A stretch of DNA of 20,498 nt from Candidatus Aerophobus profundus SCGC AAA252-L23 (GCA_000402295.1 AQRW01000175.1:816-21313); one strand, 5' to 3'. Positions 6,465 through 13,499 are shown, counted from the first letter of the stretch. The notes: generated by a model not told the origin, from the letters alone. Numbers and translations are program-made.

Positions 6465-7904
6465 ATGAAGAACTGGAAATTGGTACCCGGGATTCGGCTA
6501 GGACTACTGGCCCTAGCTTTAGTGCTGACCGTAACTGTTCATGCTAGTGCCCTTATCTGGAAGATTGAAACGGTAGATAGCGCTGGCATCGTAGGCCAGT
6601 TTACCTCCCTGGCCCTGGACTCCTCTGATCGGGCCCACATCAGCTACCAGGATTTAACGAATTACAACCTCAAGTATGCTTATTGGGATGGGACAGCCTG
6701 GCAGGTTGAGACGGTAGATAGCGCCGGCTCCGTAGGCCTTTATACCTCCCTGGCCCTGGACTCCTCTGATCGGGCCCACATCAGCTACCAGGATTTAACG
6801 AATTACAACCTCAAGTATGCCTATTGGGATGGGACAGTCTGGCAGATAGAGACGGTGAATAGCGCCGGATACGCAGGCTGGGATACCTCCCTGGCCCTGG
6901 ACTCCTCTGATCGGGCCCACATCAGCTACCAGGATTTAACGAATTACAACCTCAAGTATGCCTATTGGGATGGGACAGCCTGGCAGATAGAGACGGTAGA
7001 TAGCGCCGGCCTCGTAGGCTGGGATACCTCCCTGGCCCTGGACTCCTCTGATTATCCCCACATTAGCTATTACGATCGTACGAATTACGACGTCAAGTAT
7101 GCCTATTGGGATGGGACAGCCTGGCAGATAGAGACGGTAGATAGCGCTGGCTCCGTAGGCTGGAATACCTCCCTGGCCCTGGACTCCTCTGATGATCCCC
7201 ACATTAGCTACTTCGATTCAACGAACAACGACCTCAAGTATGCCTCTTGGGATGGGACAGCCTGGCAGATAGAGACGGTAGATAGCGCTGGCTCCGTAGG
7301 CTGGGATACCTCCCTGGCCGTGGACTCCTCTGATCGGGCCCACATTGGCTACTTCGATCTAGTGGGCAGCGACCTCAAGTATGCCTATTGGGATGGGGCA
7401 GACTGGCAGATAGAGACGGTAGATAGCTCCAGCGACGTAGGCGATTATACCTCCCTGGCCCTGGACTCCTCTGATGATCCCCACATTAGCTACTTCGATT
7501 CAGCGAACGGGGACCTCAAGTATGCGGGACCGGCATTGGTGAGCAATCTCACGCAAGGGACCGGGCACTTGACCATCTCCGAGGCCGTAGCAGCAGCCAG
7601 TAGTGGTGATATCCTTCAGGTAGCCGGAACGAGCAGTAACCCGGTCTATGATAATGCAGTTGTGGATGTGGAGAGCCTCATCATCCAGGCTTTTCCCGGA
7701 ACCCCCGGGCTAGTGGTGGCGGCTGATCCGGCCAGTGATATTCTTCACATTACCGCTGATTATGTGACCATCACCGGTCTTACCATCTCGGGTGCCAGTA
7801 CTGCTGCTGGTATCCATCTTGATGGAGCCACTAACTACCAGATTTTGAGCAACACCGTGATCAATTGTCTCAAGGGAATATGGCTTCAAGGTTCTCCTCC
7901 CTAG
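6465..7904 (+). CDS. Secreted protein with seven 47-residue repeats and truncated beta-helix
   Basis: ATG at 6465 follows AAGGAG by 8 nt. Residues 1-29 form a signal peptide (basic start, LLALALVLTVTVHASA), so the protein is exported. Residues 32 to about 354 are seven tandem repeats of 47 residues (consensus core WQIETVDSAGxVGWDTSLAL, then DSSD.PHISY.D..N.DLKYAYWDGTA). The regular W/Y pattern and seven-fold number suggest a seven-bladed beta-propeller surface protein; this is inference. Residues 355-479 begin a right-handed parallel beta-helix of the NosD/pectate-lyase type (TISEAVAAASSGDILQVAG, VTITGLTISG). This stops abruptly after NTVINCLKGIWLQG, so the C-terminal coils are probably missing. 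A strong promoter lies upstream. The gene stands alone. Confidence 0.8.
   Translation: MKNWKLVPGIRLGLLALALVLTVTVHASALIWKIETVDSAGIVGQFTSLALDSSDRAHISYQDLTNYNLKYAYWDGTAWQVETVDSAGSVGLYTSLALDSSDRAHISYQDLTNYNLKYAYWDGTVWQIETVNSAGYAGWDTSLALDSSDRAHISYQDLTNYNLKYAYWDGTAWQIETVDSAGLVGWDTSLALDSSDYPHISYYDRTNYDVKYAYWDGTAWQIETVDSAGSVGWNTSLALDSSDDPHISYFDSTNNDLKYASWDGTAWQIETVDSAGSVGWDTSLAVDSSDRAHIGYFDLVGSDLKYAYWDGADWQIETVDSSSDVGDYTSLALDSSDDPHISYFDSANGDLKYAGPALVSNLTQGTGHLTISEAVAAASSGDILQVAGTSSNPVYDNAVVDVESLIIQAFPGTPGLVVAADPASDILHITADYVTITGLTISGASTAAGIHLDGATNYQILSNTVINCLKGIWLQGSPP
6558..7526 (+). repeat. Seven tandem 141-bp coding repeats
   Basis: The unit is 141 bp (47 codons); the seventh unit is shorter at its end. 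Adjacent copies share long stretches of identical DNA, including synonymous positions (for example CTGGCCCTGGACTCCTCTGA and GCCTATTGGGATGGGACAG in most copies). This points to recent unit duplication or gene conversion. Such a tract is prone to copy-number change and to assembly collapse. Confidence 0.9.
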
Positions 7905-8030
7905 CCACCGGTGAGCAAGGTGAGACAACCGTCTTGTGAAGTCTCTCTTGGCCTTACCTTCAGAAAGAGCAACCCGGAAGAGGGGGGGTCCCCGGAGTGG
8001 AAAGCAAGGGTGATAATGATAGAAGATGAG

Positions 8031-8062
8031 AAGGTGATTGTTCCCTAAGGTGATTGTTCCCT
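8031..8062 (+). repeat. Tandem 16-bp duplication
   Basis: AAGGTGATTGTTCCCT occurs twice back to back (8031-8046 and 8047-8062) just before the small lysine/proline-rich ORF. It may be a replication-slippage scar. No other gene is evident between 7905 and 8069. Confidence 0.85.
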
Positions 8063-8069
8063 TAAAGAG

Positions 8070-8162
8070 ATGCCCTTCTCTTTTCAAGAAGAAGCTGAGC
8101 CCAAACAGAAACCTAAACCTGAGCCAAAAGCAAAGCGCGAACAGAAGGATCTTAATAAATAG
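8070..8162 (+). CDS. Possible 30-residue K/P/E-rich peptide
   Basis: The short ORF from ATG 8070 has a C-terminal half rich in Glu, Pro and Lys (AEPKQKPKPEPKAKREQK). The same peptide, with nearly the same DNA, ends a better-supported small ORF at 16151-16261. The ribosome site here is poor, and the tandem duplication just upstream suggests rearrangement, so this copy may be a truncated relative. Confidence 0.3.
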   Translation: MPFSFQEEAEPKQKPKPEPKAKREQKDLNK

Positions 8163-8344
8163 AAAGTCCACGATGAAATGACAAGGGGTAGGCGAGAGAG
8201 CAATAGGGGTGGTAGGGGTAGGATTGGGTATATATAAGAAAAAAGTTATTCCTGTCGACCTTTATCCTTGATTCTCTCGAATTGACCAGCATTTCTTTGA
8301 TAGAAGAGGGCGAAATCCTGGTCGATTTGTAGGATACGTTCCAA

Positions 8345-8716
8345 TCATTCTTTGACCTTCTTGGCATTCTTACTCTTCTCATTATGTAGAACATTGAGAG
8401 CTAAATGAAGTAGCCTGTGATGATTGGGGCAGAGAGTCACTTTGTTGGCAGGCGAATTGGATCCGCCTTGTGAGCGGGGAATGAAATGGTGTCTTTCCAC
8501 AATGAGGTTGTATCCGCAGATCTGGCAAGCTTCTGATTCATCCTCATATATTGAATATAGGAGTTGTCTGGCATTAGCGAGCGAGATCTTTCTCTCTACT
8601 TCTGCGAGAGCCAGTTCGGCTATGGATTTAGATTTACCGATGCGCCTCTTGATTCGTCTCAGGTGTAGTGCATAGTCTATATACCAGATTTTACCTCTCT
8701 TATACAGTGAGGCCAT
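8345..8716 (-). CDS. HNH endonuclease with integrase-type N-terminal domain (chimera)
   Basis: This 123-residue protein has two parts. Residues 1-45 (MASLYKRGKIWYIDYALH..., then IGKSKSIAELALAEVERKI) match the start of tyrosine-recombinase integrases, where this short three-strand domain binds arm-type DNA sites. Residues 62-105 form an HNH nuclease: CxxC (Cys64, Cys67), the catalytic-type HH pair (76-77), Asn91 and CxxHH (Cys96, His99, His100). An integrase front end joined to an HNH domain is unusual. It could be a recombination product or a DNA-targeted nuclease. The minus-strand promoter places the transcription start only 2-3 nt before the ATG. An integrase C-terminal remnant lies about 300 bp away on the other strand. 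Confidence 0.75.
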   Translation of the reverse strand: MASLYKRGKIWYIDYALHLRRIKRRIGKSKSIAELALAEVERKISLANARQLLYSIYEDESEACQICGYNLIVERHHFIPRSQGGSNSPANKVTLCPNHHRLLHLALNVLHNEKSKNAKKVKE

Positions 8717-8737
8717 AATGTTTATATTATGGCCTCA
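8708..8737. promoter_or_regulatory. 30-bp palindrome over start codon and -10 box
   Basis: TGAGGCCATAAT (8708-8719) and its exact inverse ATTATGGCCTCA (8726-8737) flank a 6-nt spacer. The arms cover the start codon of the HNH chimera (8714-8716) and its minus-strand -10 box (8726-8731). This is the layout expected of an operator for a dimeric repressor, possibly the gene's own DNA-binding product. It could alternatively form an RNA hairpin. Confidence 0.65.
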
Positions 8738-8755
8738 ATTTGGTTATGGTGTCAA
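8726..8755 (-). promoter_or_regulatory. Sigma70 promoter for HNH chimera, leaderless layout
   Basis: On the minus strand TTGACA (8755-8750) and CATAAT (8731-8726) are 18 nt apart. The ATG at 8716 follows the -10 box by only 9 nt, so the transcript would begin 2-3 nt before the start codon. This fits the lack of a close Shine-Dalgarno site. Confidence 0.65.
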
Positions 8756-8764
8756 GATGTTTTT

Positions 8765-8906
8765 GACGAATTTATGACATAAATGCCGCAAAAAGCTGCT
8801 AAATGGTAAAACAAGTGAAAATAGTGAAATTCTTTGTCCAACAGCGATTTGCTTTGTTCTGGCCGGATGGGAGTAATAAAAGAATCAAATCCCCCTCCCG
8901 GCACCA
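8765..8906 (+). repeat. 142-bp direct repeat, copy 1, ending in tRNA-like 3' terminus (att-like)
   Basis: This segment is repeated at 14676-14817 with the same length and about ten differences by eye. Its last bases, AATCAAATCCCCCTCCCGGC plus ACCA, look like the T-arm half, acceptor strand and CCA of a tRNA gene, the usual integration site of tyrosine integrases. No full tRNA can be folded here because the 5' part is absent. An integrase catalytic-domain remnant lies about 100 bp downstream. A likely attachment-site remnant, by inference. Confidence 0.6.
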
Positions 8907-8984
8907 CACCGACACAAATCTTAAGGAATCATTAGCCTGGTTCTTCCAGTTCCTTGACGATCTTCCTCGTTTCCTTTCTATCTC

Positions 8985-9215
8985 TTGGACATCACCTTCC
9001 AGATGATCGAGGCATTCAAATTGCATCAGTTGGAGATTCCAGATGTGAACCTGCACACTCTCCGCCACACCTGTGCCTCTCATCTGGTCATGGCCGGTGT
9101 GGATCTTCCGACGATAGCCAAGATCCTGGGTCACACGGATATCAAGACGACGATGATCTATTCACATTTGGCTGGTAATCACATCAGGCAGGCGGTGAGG
9201 AGAATATCTCTATGA
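8985..9215 (+). pseudogene. Tyrosine recombinase/integrase, C-terminal catalytic remnant
   Basis: About 70 residues match the end of the phage/XerC-type integrase catalytic domain. HTLRHTCASHL contains the second Arg and a His of the active site, LGH carries the third conserved position, and MIYSHL holds the nucleophilic Tyr. The rest of the catalytic domain, with the first Arg, and the N-terminal domains are missing. The homology begins near 9010 and no ribosome site supports the ATG at 8985. It lies just inside the left att-like repeat, where an integrase would be expected. The N-terminal integrase piece fused to HNH lies on the opposite strand, so an inversion or a second element is implied. 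Confidence 0.8.
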
Positions 9216-9330
9216 TTTATCTCTCAGACCAGCCGGTCACATTTCAAGAACCAAGTAGCGAAAATATCATTTTTGGAATTGACAGAATGAAAGTATTGTC
9301 AGAGAACATTATTTGAATCGGGGCAACTAG

Positions 9331-10194
9331 ATGCCAAAGCGTTTTAGATTATACATTGATGAATCGGGGGACCATACATACGGCAAACGTGAATTACGAA
9401 AGCTACAAATTGCAGACAAGAAAACGACCGTAGAGATTTCATCCGATTTTTATCCTGGCCTGAAAGAGGCCAAAAGAAGATATCTTGGCTTAACGGGTTG
9501 CATCATCGAAACACAGAAGTACCGAGTGTGCTTCCACCCAGAATTGGAAAAGTTGAAGCAAAAACATTTTCCCCACAGTCCCGACGAACCTGTGATATTT
9601 CACAGAAACGACATAGTGTATAAACATGGGCCTTTCCGCCGGCTAATGGATTATGAACGGAGAAAATTTTTTGACGAAGATCTGCTGGTCTTTTTCAGCA
9701 AAATGGAATACACGCTCATAACCGTTGTTATAGACAAAAAGAGCCATATAGAGCGTTATGGAAAAAGTGCCTTTCACCCATACCATTACTGTTTGGCGGT
9801 AATTCTTGAGCAATATTGTGGCTTCTTGAATTTCTATAGCGCTCGGGGAGATGTTTTGGCCGAAAGCAGAGGTGGGAGTGAAGATGCACAGCTAAAAGAG
9901 GCTTATAGAAGGGTCTATAATGGCGGAACGTACCTTAGGTCTGCCGCCTCCTTTCAGAGTGCCTTAACGAGTAAGGAGATTAAACTCAAACCAAAAAAAG
10001 CCAACCTTTCAGGACTCCAACTTGCTGATCTTCTTGCCCACCCTTCAAAAGAAGAAATCTTGATAGAAAACGGTAGGTTGATGAAACCAAGTGAGAAGTT
10101 ATTTGGTGATAGGATCCGCGAAGTAATTAGGAATAAGTACAACAAACAAATTTACTCAGGCAAAGCTATTGGCTATGGAAAGATATTTCTATAA
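9331..10194 (+). CDS. DUF3800 domain-containing protein
   Basis: This 287-residue protein has the YIDESGD signature at residues 8-14 on the first beta strand and GLQLADLLA at about 228-236 near the end. Together these define the DUF3800 family, which has a predicted RNase H-like fold with acidic metal-binding residues (here Asp10 and Asp233 are candidates). HRNDI at 91-95 fits the internal acidic motif. DUF3800 genes are common as single cargo genes in mobile islands and near defence genes; their substrate is not established. The length is normal and the frame intact. The ATG at 9331 lacks a strong Shine-Dalgarno site. A factor-independent terminator follows the stop at once, so it is a one-gene unit. 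Confidence 0.85.
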   Translation: MPKRFRLYIDESGDHTYGKRELRKLQIADKKTTVEISSDFYPGLKEAKRRYLGLTGCIIETQKYRVCFHPELEKLKQKHFPHSPDEPVIFHRNDIVYKHGPFRRLMDYERRKFFDEDLLVFFSKMEYTLITVVIDKKSHIERYGKSAFHPYHYCLAVILEQYCGFLNFYSARGDVLAESRGGSEDAQLKEAYRRVYNGGTYLRSAASFQSALTSKEIKLKPKKANLSGLQLADLLAHPSKEEILIENGRLMKPSEKLFGDRIREVIRNKYNKQIYSGKAIGYGKIFL

Positions 10195-10196
10195 AT

Positions 10197-10224
10197 AAAA
10201 AACCGAGCAAACGCCCGGTTTTTT
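10197..10224 (+). terminator. Rho-independent terminator after DUF3800 gene
   Basis: AAAAAACCGAGC pairs with GCCCGGTTTTTT around a 4-nt loop, with one A/C mismatch, and ends in a run of T. It begins 2 nt after the stop codon. The A run on the left side lets it act in the other direction too. From here to 10443 I see no gene. Confidence 0.75.
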
Positions 10225-10443
10225 ACGCTGGCCCTTTACGAGCCATCCACCTCCAAAGTTACTTGGATTACACATATCATAGAACAATTCTACAAACTGT
10301 CAACCGTAGAAATAGACTTATACTTCCTAATCATGCTATTGTCAAGCATTTAGATTGACGGTGGAGAGGTTGGAGTTGTGAGACTCCAACCTCTCTGGGA
10401 AATAGGATCTAAAAATCACTATGATTTAGTGGAGGGTACAGAC

Positions 10444-11313
10444 ATGTGTAATGAGGGAGAACTTGAAGAGAAAGTTGAGAGGTTTTGTAAGCGTATAAGG
10501 GAAGACCGATGTTCTCACAACGATCCAGATATTGCATATTGCGCTGAGAATATCATTTCAAGAGAAAGAAATCCTGTTCAAGCGTACTCTTTGACGGTCA
10601 ATTTCAGTCTAAAGCTGCACGAACGGGAAATCAATGGGCTCCCCGAGTACAGAGAATTCGAAGACAAAAACAAGCTGATTAGCCGTATGCATTGTATCAA
10701 GAGCGAACTGTGCAGTTGCAAATTTAAGCCCGTTCTCTACAAATACCTGTCAGAACAGTGGCACTTTTCCCTATTGAATGTTCGCAGTATCCCAGGTGAA
10801 AATATTGAGAGTATTAGGGAGCCTATGTCGCCACTGATCACTGAAATAAAAAAGATTTTGCGTGAACATACCAAGGATTGTCCTCCCGATGGCTGCAAAG
10901 TCTATATTGACTTTCTTTACTATAATAAGTACTCAGTGGCCCTCCAGGTATTTCTGAAAAATGATTTTATCAGCCTCTTGAAAAATATCGGGAATCATTT
11001 AAATGAGCTCAAGCGTCAAATGCCCTGTCTTGAAAATGAATTGAAGCTTTATCCATGTCTGGAACAACCTGACAGAGCGGCAATGAATCTATTTCGGTAC
11101 GATAATTTGGACAAACAACAGGATAGAGAGCAACTTAAGGAATTCTTTGAGGGCATAGATACATACAATGAGCGAGCCTACAAAGTTTTTCATGCAAAAC
11201 ATGAAATCGAAACAACAAGGATCAACGGACTATTTCTGGTCTATTCCGATCCATATTTTGACGATAGAGAGATCGTGGACTTCTATCCATTCGGGCGAAC
11301 AATCCAGATATAA
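10444..11313 (+). CDS. Unrecognised 289-residue cytoplasmic protein
   Basis: I do not recognise this family. The start at ATG 10444 is chosen because GGAGGG lies 7 nt upstream; an upstream GTG at 10378 has no comparable site. The protein is soluble, charged and rich in Cys (about nine, some clustered: ELCSC, KDCPPDGC). It has no signal or membrane segment. A segment near residues 104-111 (QWHFSLLN, followed by IPGENIESIREP) is loosely like one half of a 2H phosphoesterase (HxSL, then a helix), but the second such motif is not evident, so this is only a suggestion. It lies alone between the DUF3800 gene and an HNH remnant, inside the att-like repeats, so it is probably island cargo. Confidence 0.65.
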   Translation: MCNEGELEEKVERFCKRIREDRCSHNDPDIAYCAENIISRERNPVQAYSLTVNFSLKLHEREINGLPEYREFEDKNKLISRMHCIKSELCSCKFKPVLYKYLSEQWHFSLLNVRSIPGENIESIREPMSPLITEIKKILREHTKDCPPDGCKVYIDFLYYNKYSVALQVFLKNDFISLLKNIGNHLNELKRQMPCLENELKLYPCLEQPDRAAMNLFRYDNLDKQQDREQLKEFFEGIDTYNERAYKVFHAKHEIETTRINGLFLVYSDPYFDDREIVDFYPFGRTIQI

Positions 11314-11567
11314 TGGCATGCAGTAAAGAGAGGAATGTGCTAAATGGTCTGCCTTCTACCAAACACTCCACCTTCTGTGGATTGTGCTCTCCCCACGAAA
11401 GGCGGAGGGACATCCCTCTAGGAAGGTGAGAAAAATCAATAAAAACCATTATTTCTTTTGGGATCAAAGTCAATTTCATCTGGGCTATCGTAGTTTTTCT
11501 CCCAGCATCTTCAGAAGTCCATTTTAAATGATTCAACCAGTACCCCTTCGGTTACATTATAGATGAC
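11314..11567. other. No gene seen
   Basis: About 250 bp with short broken frames in all directions and no ribosome site followed by a convincing ORF. It separates the 289-residue protein from the HNH remnant. Confidence 0.5.
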
Positions 11568-11677
11568 TTAACGCGTCTTGTTGCCTTTTTGCTTGTCTTG
11601 ATGTAGAATATATAAAGGTAGATGTAACAACCTGTAATGATCGGGACAGAGAGTGACCTTGTTGGTAAACGCATTGG
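11568..11677 (-). pseudogene. HNH endonuclease C-terminal remnant (second copy)
   Basis: Read on the minus strand this gives NKVTLCPDHYRLLHLPLYIL and then HQDKQKGNKTR and a stop at 11570-11568. It lines up with the end of the HNH chimera at 8345-8716 (NKVTLCPNHHRLLHLALNVL...). The second His of the C-terminal metal pair has become Tyr, and everything upstream of Asn91 is replaced by unrelated sequence. It is a fragment from a related gene, probably left by recombination between the two loci. Confidence 0.65.
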
Positions 11678-11810
11678 AAAGACTGATAGCTCATCACTTT
11701 CTAAGTTCAATGAAATTCCTTCTGATATTCTCAATGATCTCACCGATTACGATTTTCCTCCAGCAATAAAAGATGAATCGTACTTATTCTCGGAAAAAAG
11801 GAGGTCAAAA

Positions 11811-12089
11811 ATGCGCTTCTTCGGCGTTATATTCTTGATTGTTGGCATTATTTTCGTGATCATTGGGCTTTTTATTATAGTTCCTCTTTTATGGGGCATT
11901 CCCCTTACTATCCTGGGAGTTATTATGAGTAGTGTGGGAGCGAAAGGAGCAAGGCGTAAGAAAAGAGCTAAACTGGAAGTCAAAATTCGGAAGTTAGAAT
12001 TGGGAAAGAAACAAGGTAAAACATCAGCAGATAAAGCAGACAAGTCAATTGATAGGTTGCGCATCAAACAGGGCAAATATGTGGAGTAA
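11811..12089 (+). CDS. Small two-helix membrane protein with basic tail
   Basis: ATG 11811 follows AAAAAGGAGGTC with ideal spacing, so I prefer it over the in-frame ATG at 11637 that runs through the HNH remnant. The 92-residue protein has two hydrophobic helices (about residues 3-24 and 27-43). A strongly basic, probably helical tail follows (KRAKLEVKIRKLELGKKQ...). No family is recognised. In-frame upstream sequence contains IPSDILNDLTDYDFPP, a motif echoed at 14820-14870, perhaps from an earlier longer gene. Its neighbours downstream are further tiny membrane proteins. Confidence 0.6.
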   Translation: MRFFGVIFLIVGIIFVIIGLFIIVPLLWGIPLTILGVIMSSVGAKGARRKKRAKLEVKIRKLELGKKQGKTSADKADKSIDRLRIKQGKYVE

Positions 12090-12139
12090 TTGCCCGAAAG
12101 AGTTGGAAAAACCGGTGGTGATTCCCGAGGAGAAATCTG

Positions 12140-12250
12140 TTGAATGTAAGGGTGGTGGTTGCAGTATTTCTCTTTCTGTTCACATTGTTTTACCTCTTTC
12201 TGGCTCTCGACTACTGTTACCTCACAAAAATTGAGCGAGTAAGATTATGA
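12140..12250 (+). CDS. 36-residue single-span membrane peptide
   Basis: TTG 12140 has GAGGAG 7 nt upstream. The product, starting MNVRVVVAVFLFLFTLFYLF, is almost entirely one transmembrane helix with a short basic tail (TKIERVRL). Its stop overlaps the next ATG (ATGA at 12247-12250), so the next frame could be translationally coupled. It is too short to classify; a small hydrophobic toxin-like or regulatory peptide is possible. Confidence 0.4.
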   Translation: MNVRVVVAVFLFLFTLFYLFLALDYCYLTKIERVRL

Positions 12251-12432
12251 ACACCCTCTACTACGGCGATAATCTGGACAATAAAAACAGGAAACCAACT
12301 TATTCTGGCCCAATTTCGAGAAGCCATGTGAGGGTAGATATGCTACCTAACATGCTTTCCATCGTCCTTATCATCATTATCGCAATAATCATACGCTTGC
12401 TATTGAGGTTTAGAGGATGGAGAGGAGGTTAA
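12247..12432 (+). pseudogene. Chimeric ORF: copied methyltransferase start fused to small membrane-peptide remnant
   Basis: The first 11 codons (MNTLYYGDNLD) are the same as those of the methyltransferase at 2781, with 31 of 33 bases matching. After this the sequence is unrelated. From 12339 (MLPNMLSIVLIIIIAIIIRL) it resembles the LPN-type membrane peptide at 6119-6265. The matching charged tail (RMERRLNKKIGKE) occurs one frame over at 12413-12451. The ORF is therefore a recombination product with a frameshift, not an intact gene. Confidence 0.55.
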
Positions 12433-12478
12433 ATAAGAAGATTGGGAAGGAGTAAGAGGGGAGGTGGAAACTTCGCGG

Positions 12479-12525
12479 ACTGAGAAGGGTGGTGAACTCC
12501 TGACAGGTCAGGGAAAATAGACGAA
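12479..12525 (+). promoter_or_regulatory. Repeated leader segment, copy A (candidate cis-regulatory RNA)
   Basis: The segment from GGACTGAGAAGGGTGGTGAA to TCAGGGAAAATAG is closely matched at 15479-15525 before another small gene. The ends can pair (GAC.TG with CAGGTC). A CTCCT (12497-12501) is complementary to the AGGAG ribosome site of the next gene at 12532. A leader that can hide the ribosome site is inferred; no known riboswitch class is recognised. Confidence 0.4.
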
Positions 12526-12544
12526 TTTGAAGGAGGTGATATTC

Positions 12545-12808
12545 GTGGGATATGAGAAAGAACGCAAACACGCGGTATACGGTGTTGGTGCACACAGTGG
12601 AGTGGCTCGGTTTTGCTTCTCCCTTGGCATCATATTCGCCGTATTGGGGATCGTTGCTGCTGTGGCGAATACTACTCTTGGCTTGGGAGCAATGAATTGG
12701 CTGCTGCTGGCGGTTGTTGTTTGTGGGCTTGGGATAATTATGATGATTTTCTGGGCGATAGGTATGTACTTACATGCTACAGAGGCCAAGAGCAAGAAAG
12801 AAAAGTAG
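12545..12808 (+). CDS. Small two-helix membrane protein
   Basis: GTG 12545 is preferred because AAGGAGGTG ends 5 nt upstream; the in-frame TTG at 12527 lies before this site. The 87-residue product has two transmembrane helices (about 22-42 and 52-76), a charged N-terminus (GYEKERKHA) and a basic C-terminal tail (EAKSKKEK). No family is recognised. It follows the repeated leader (copy A). About 130 bp separates it from the HU gene, a stretch holding only an 18-codon frame. Confidence 0.65.
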   Translation: MGYEKERKHAVYGVGAHSGVARFCFSLGIIFAVLGIVAAVANTTLGLGAMNWLLLAVVVCGLGIIMMIFWAIGMYLHATEAKSKKEK

Positions 12809-12937
12809 ATTTAGGAAGCTATTCTGATCGCTTTGTCGGCCTCATTTCCGGATCAAAGAGAAATGGCAAAAATACTGATAGTTATCCTGGTAACCGGAGC
12901 TGCTGGGAGAGTAGATTAGCTAAATGAGGAGGAAAAG

Positions 12938-13213
12938 TTGAACAAGCAAGAATTAGTAGGGGAAGTAGCTGGTCAGACAGGACTAACCAAGAAGGTATCC
13001 AGGGAAGCGGTTGAGGCTACCATTTCGGCAATAGCTGACTGTCTGACAAGAGGAGAAAAAGCCACCTTAGTTGGCTTTGGCACTTTTCAGGTGATGGAGA
13101 GAAAGGCGAGAAATGGGAGAAATCCTCAGACAGGAGAATTTATCCAGATACCAGCTAAGAAGGTAGCTAAGTTTGTCCCGGGGAAAGGTTTGAGGGACAA
13201 GATAGGGAGGTGA
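12938..13213 (+). CDS. hup: HU-family DNA-binding protein
   Basis: The start is TTG 12938 with GAGGAGG 6-12 nt upstream. The 91-residue product has the complete HU fold. The N-terminal helix pair (MNKQELVGEVAGQTGLTKK...) is followed by GEKATLVGFGTFQVMERKAR, the saddle strand, and the flexible DNA-binding arm GRNPQTGEFIQIPAKK. It ends with KFVPGKGLRDKI. HU dimers bend and compact DNA and assist recombination and replication. The gene is probably co-transcribed with the DUF3303-type gene, which starts 7 nt after its stop. An HU gene inside a mobile region may be an extra copy. Confidence 0.92.
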   Translation: MNKQELVGEVAGQTGLTKKVSREAVEATISAIADCLTRGEKATLVGFGTFQVMERKARNGRNPQTGEFIQIPAKKVAKFVPGKGLRDKIGR

Positions 13214-13220
13214 GAAAAAC

Positions 13221-13499
13221 ATGTTATTTGTCGCTTTAGGTAAATTGAAACAGGGAGCGGACCCTAAGGAGTCGATGGAACGTCGACTTAAATGGGAATA
13301 CCCTGAGGGCTCAGGAGTAGTAGCTGAATACTGGCTTCAGACACCTGATCCGAGCATTGTCATAGTTGCCAATGCGGACAGAGTTGCTACTCTCATGGCC
13401 ATGACTGCTGCCTGGGAAGACTTGTATGATATAAGGGTAGTTCCCGCTGTTATGGCAGAAGAGGGACTTGAGATAGCCAAGCAGATGATGGAGGAATAG
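13221..13499 (+). CDS. DUF3303-type small protein
   Basis: This is a 92-residue cytoplasmic protein with AGGTGAG 8 nt upstream of its ATG. The start MLFVALGKLKQGADPKESMERRLKWEYPEG, followed by AEYWLQ, a V-I-V-A-N-A-D strand and a C-terminal LYDIRVVPAVMAEEGL, fits the DUF3303 pattern: a small ferredoxin-like alpha/beta domain of unknown function. It is likely in one operon with HU (7-nt gap). A shortened relative of the same family is recognisable at 16790-16966. Confidence 0.65.
   Translation: MLFVALGKLKQGADPKESMERRLKWEYPEGSGVVAEYWLQTPDPSIVIVANADRVATLMAMTAAWEDLYDIRVVPAVMAEEGLEIAKQMMEE

Noticed and set aside
6936..7202. Minus-strand ORF with internal repeats opposite the repeat protein
   Set aside because: It is a mirror frame of the 141-bp coding repeats; it has no ribosome site and no protein-like composition.
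6558..7526. CRISPR array
   Set aside because: The regular 141-bp repeats are in-frame coding units without spacers; no short repeat-spacer pattern or cas gene is present in the window.
7710..8171. 153-residue minus-strand ORF
   Set aside because: It overlaps the beta-helix gene and the K/P-rich ORF in antisense, has low-complexity translation and no start signal.
8881..8906. Complete tRNA gene at the att-like repeats
   Set aside because: Only the 3' part (T-arm half, acceptor strand, CCA) is present; no matching 5' acceptor, D-arm or anticodon arm could be found upstream.
8803..9006. 67-residue ORF through the left att-like repeat
   Set aside because: The frame crosses the tRNA-like 3' end, and copy 2 has a stop in the same frame after FVQQ; it is a chance frame.
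9279..9310. Promoter before the DUF3800 gene (TTGACA at about 9280)
   Set aside because: No -10-like hexamer occurs 16-18 nt downstream; TGACA/TGTCA there may be a weak inverted repeat only.
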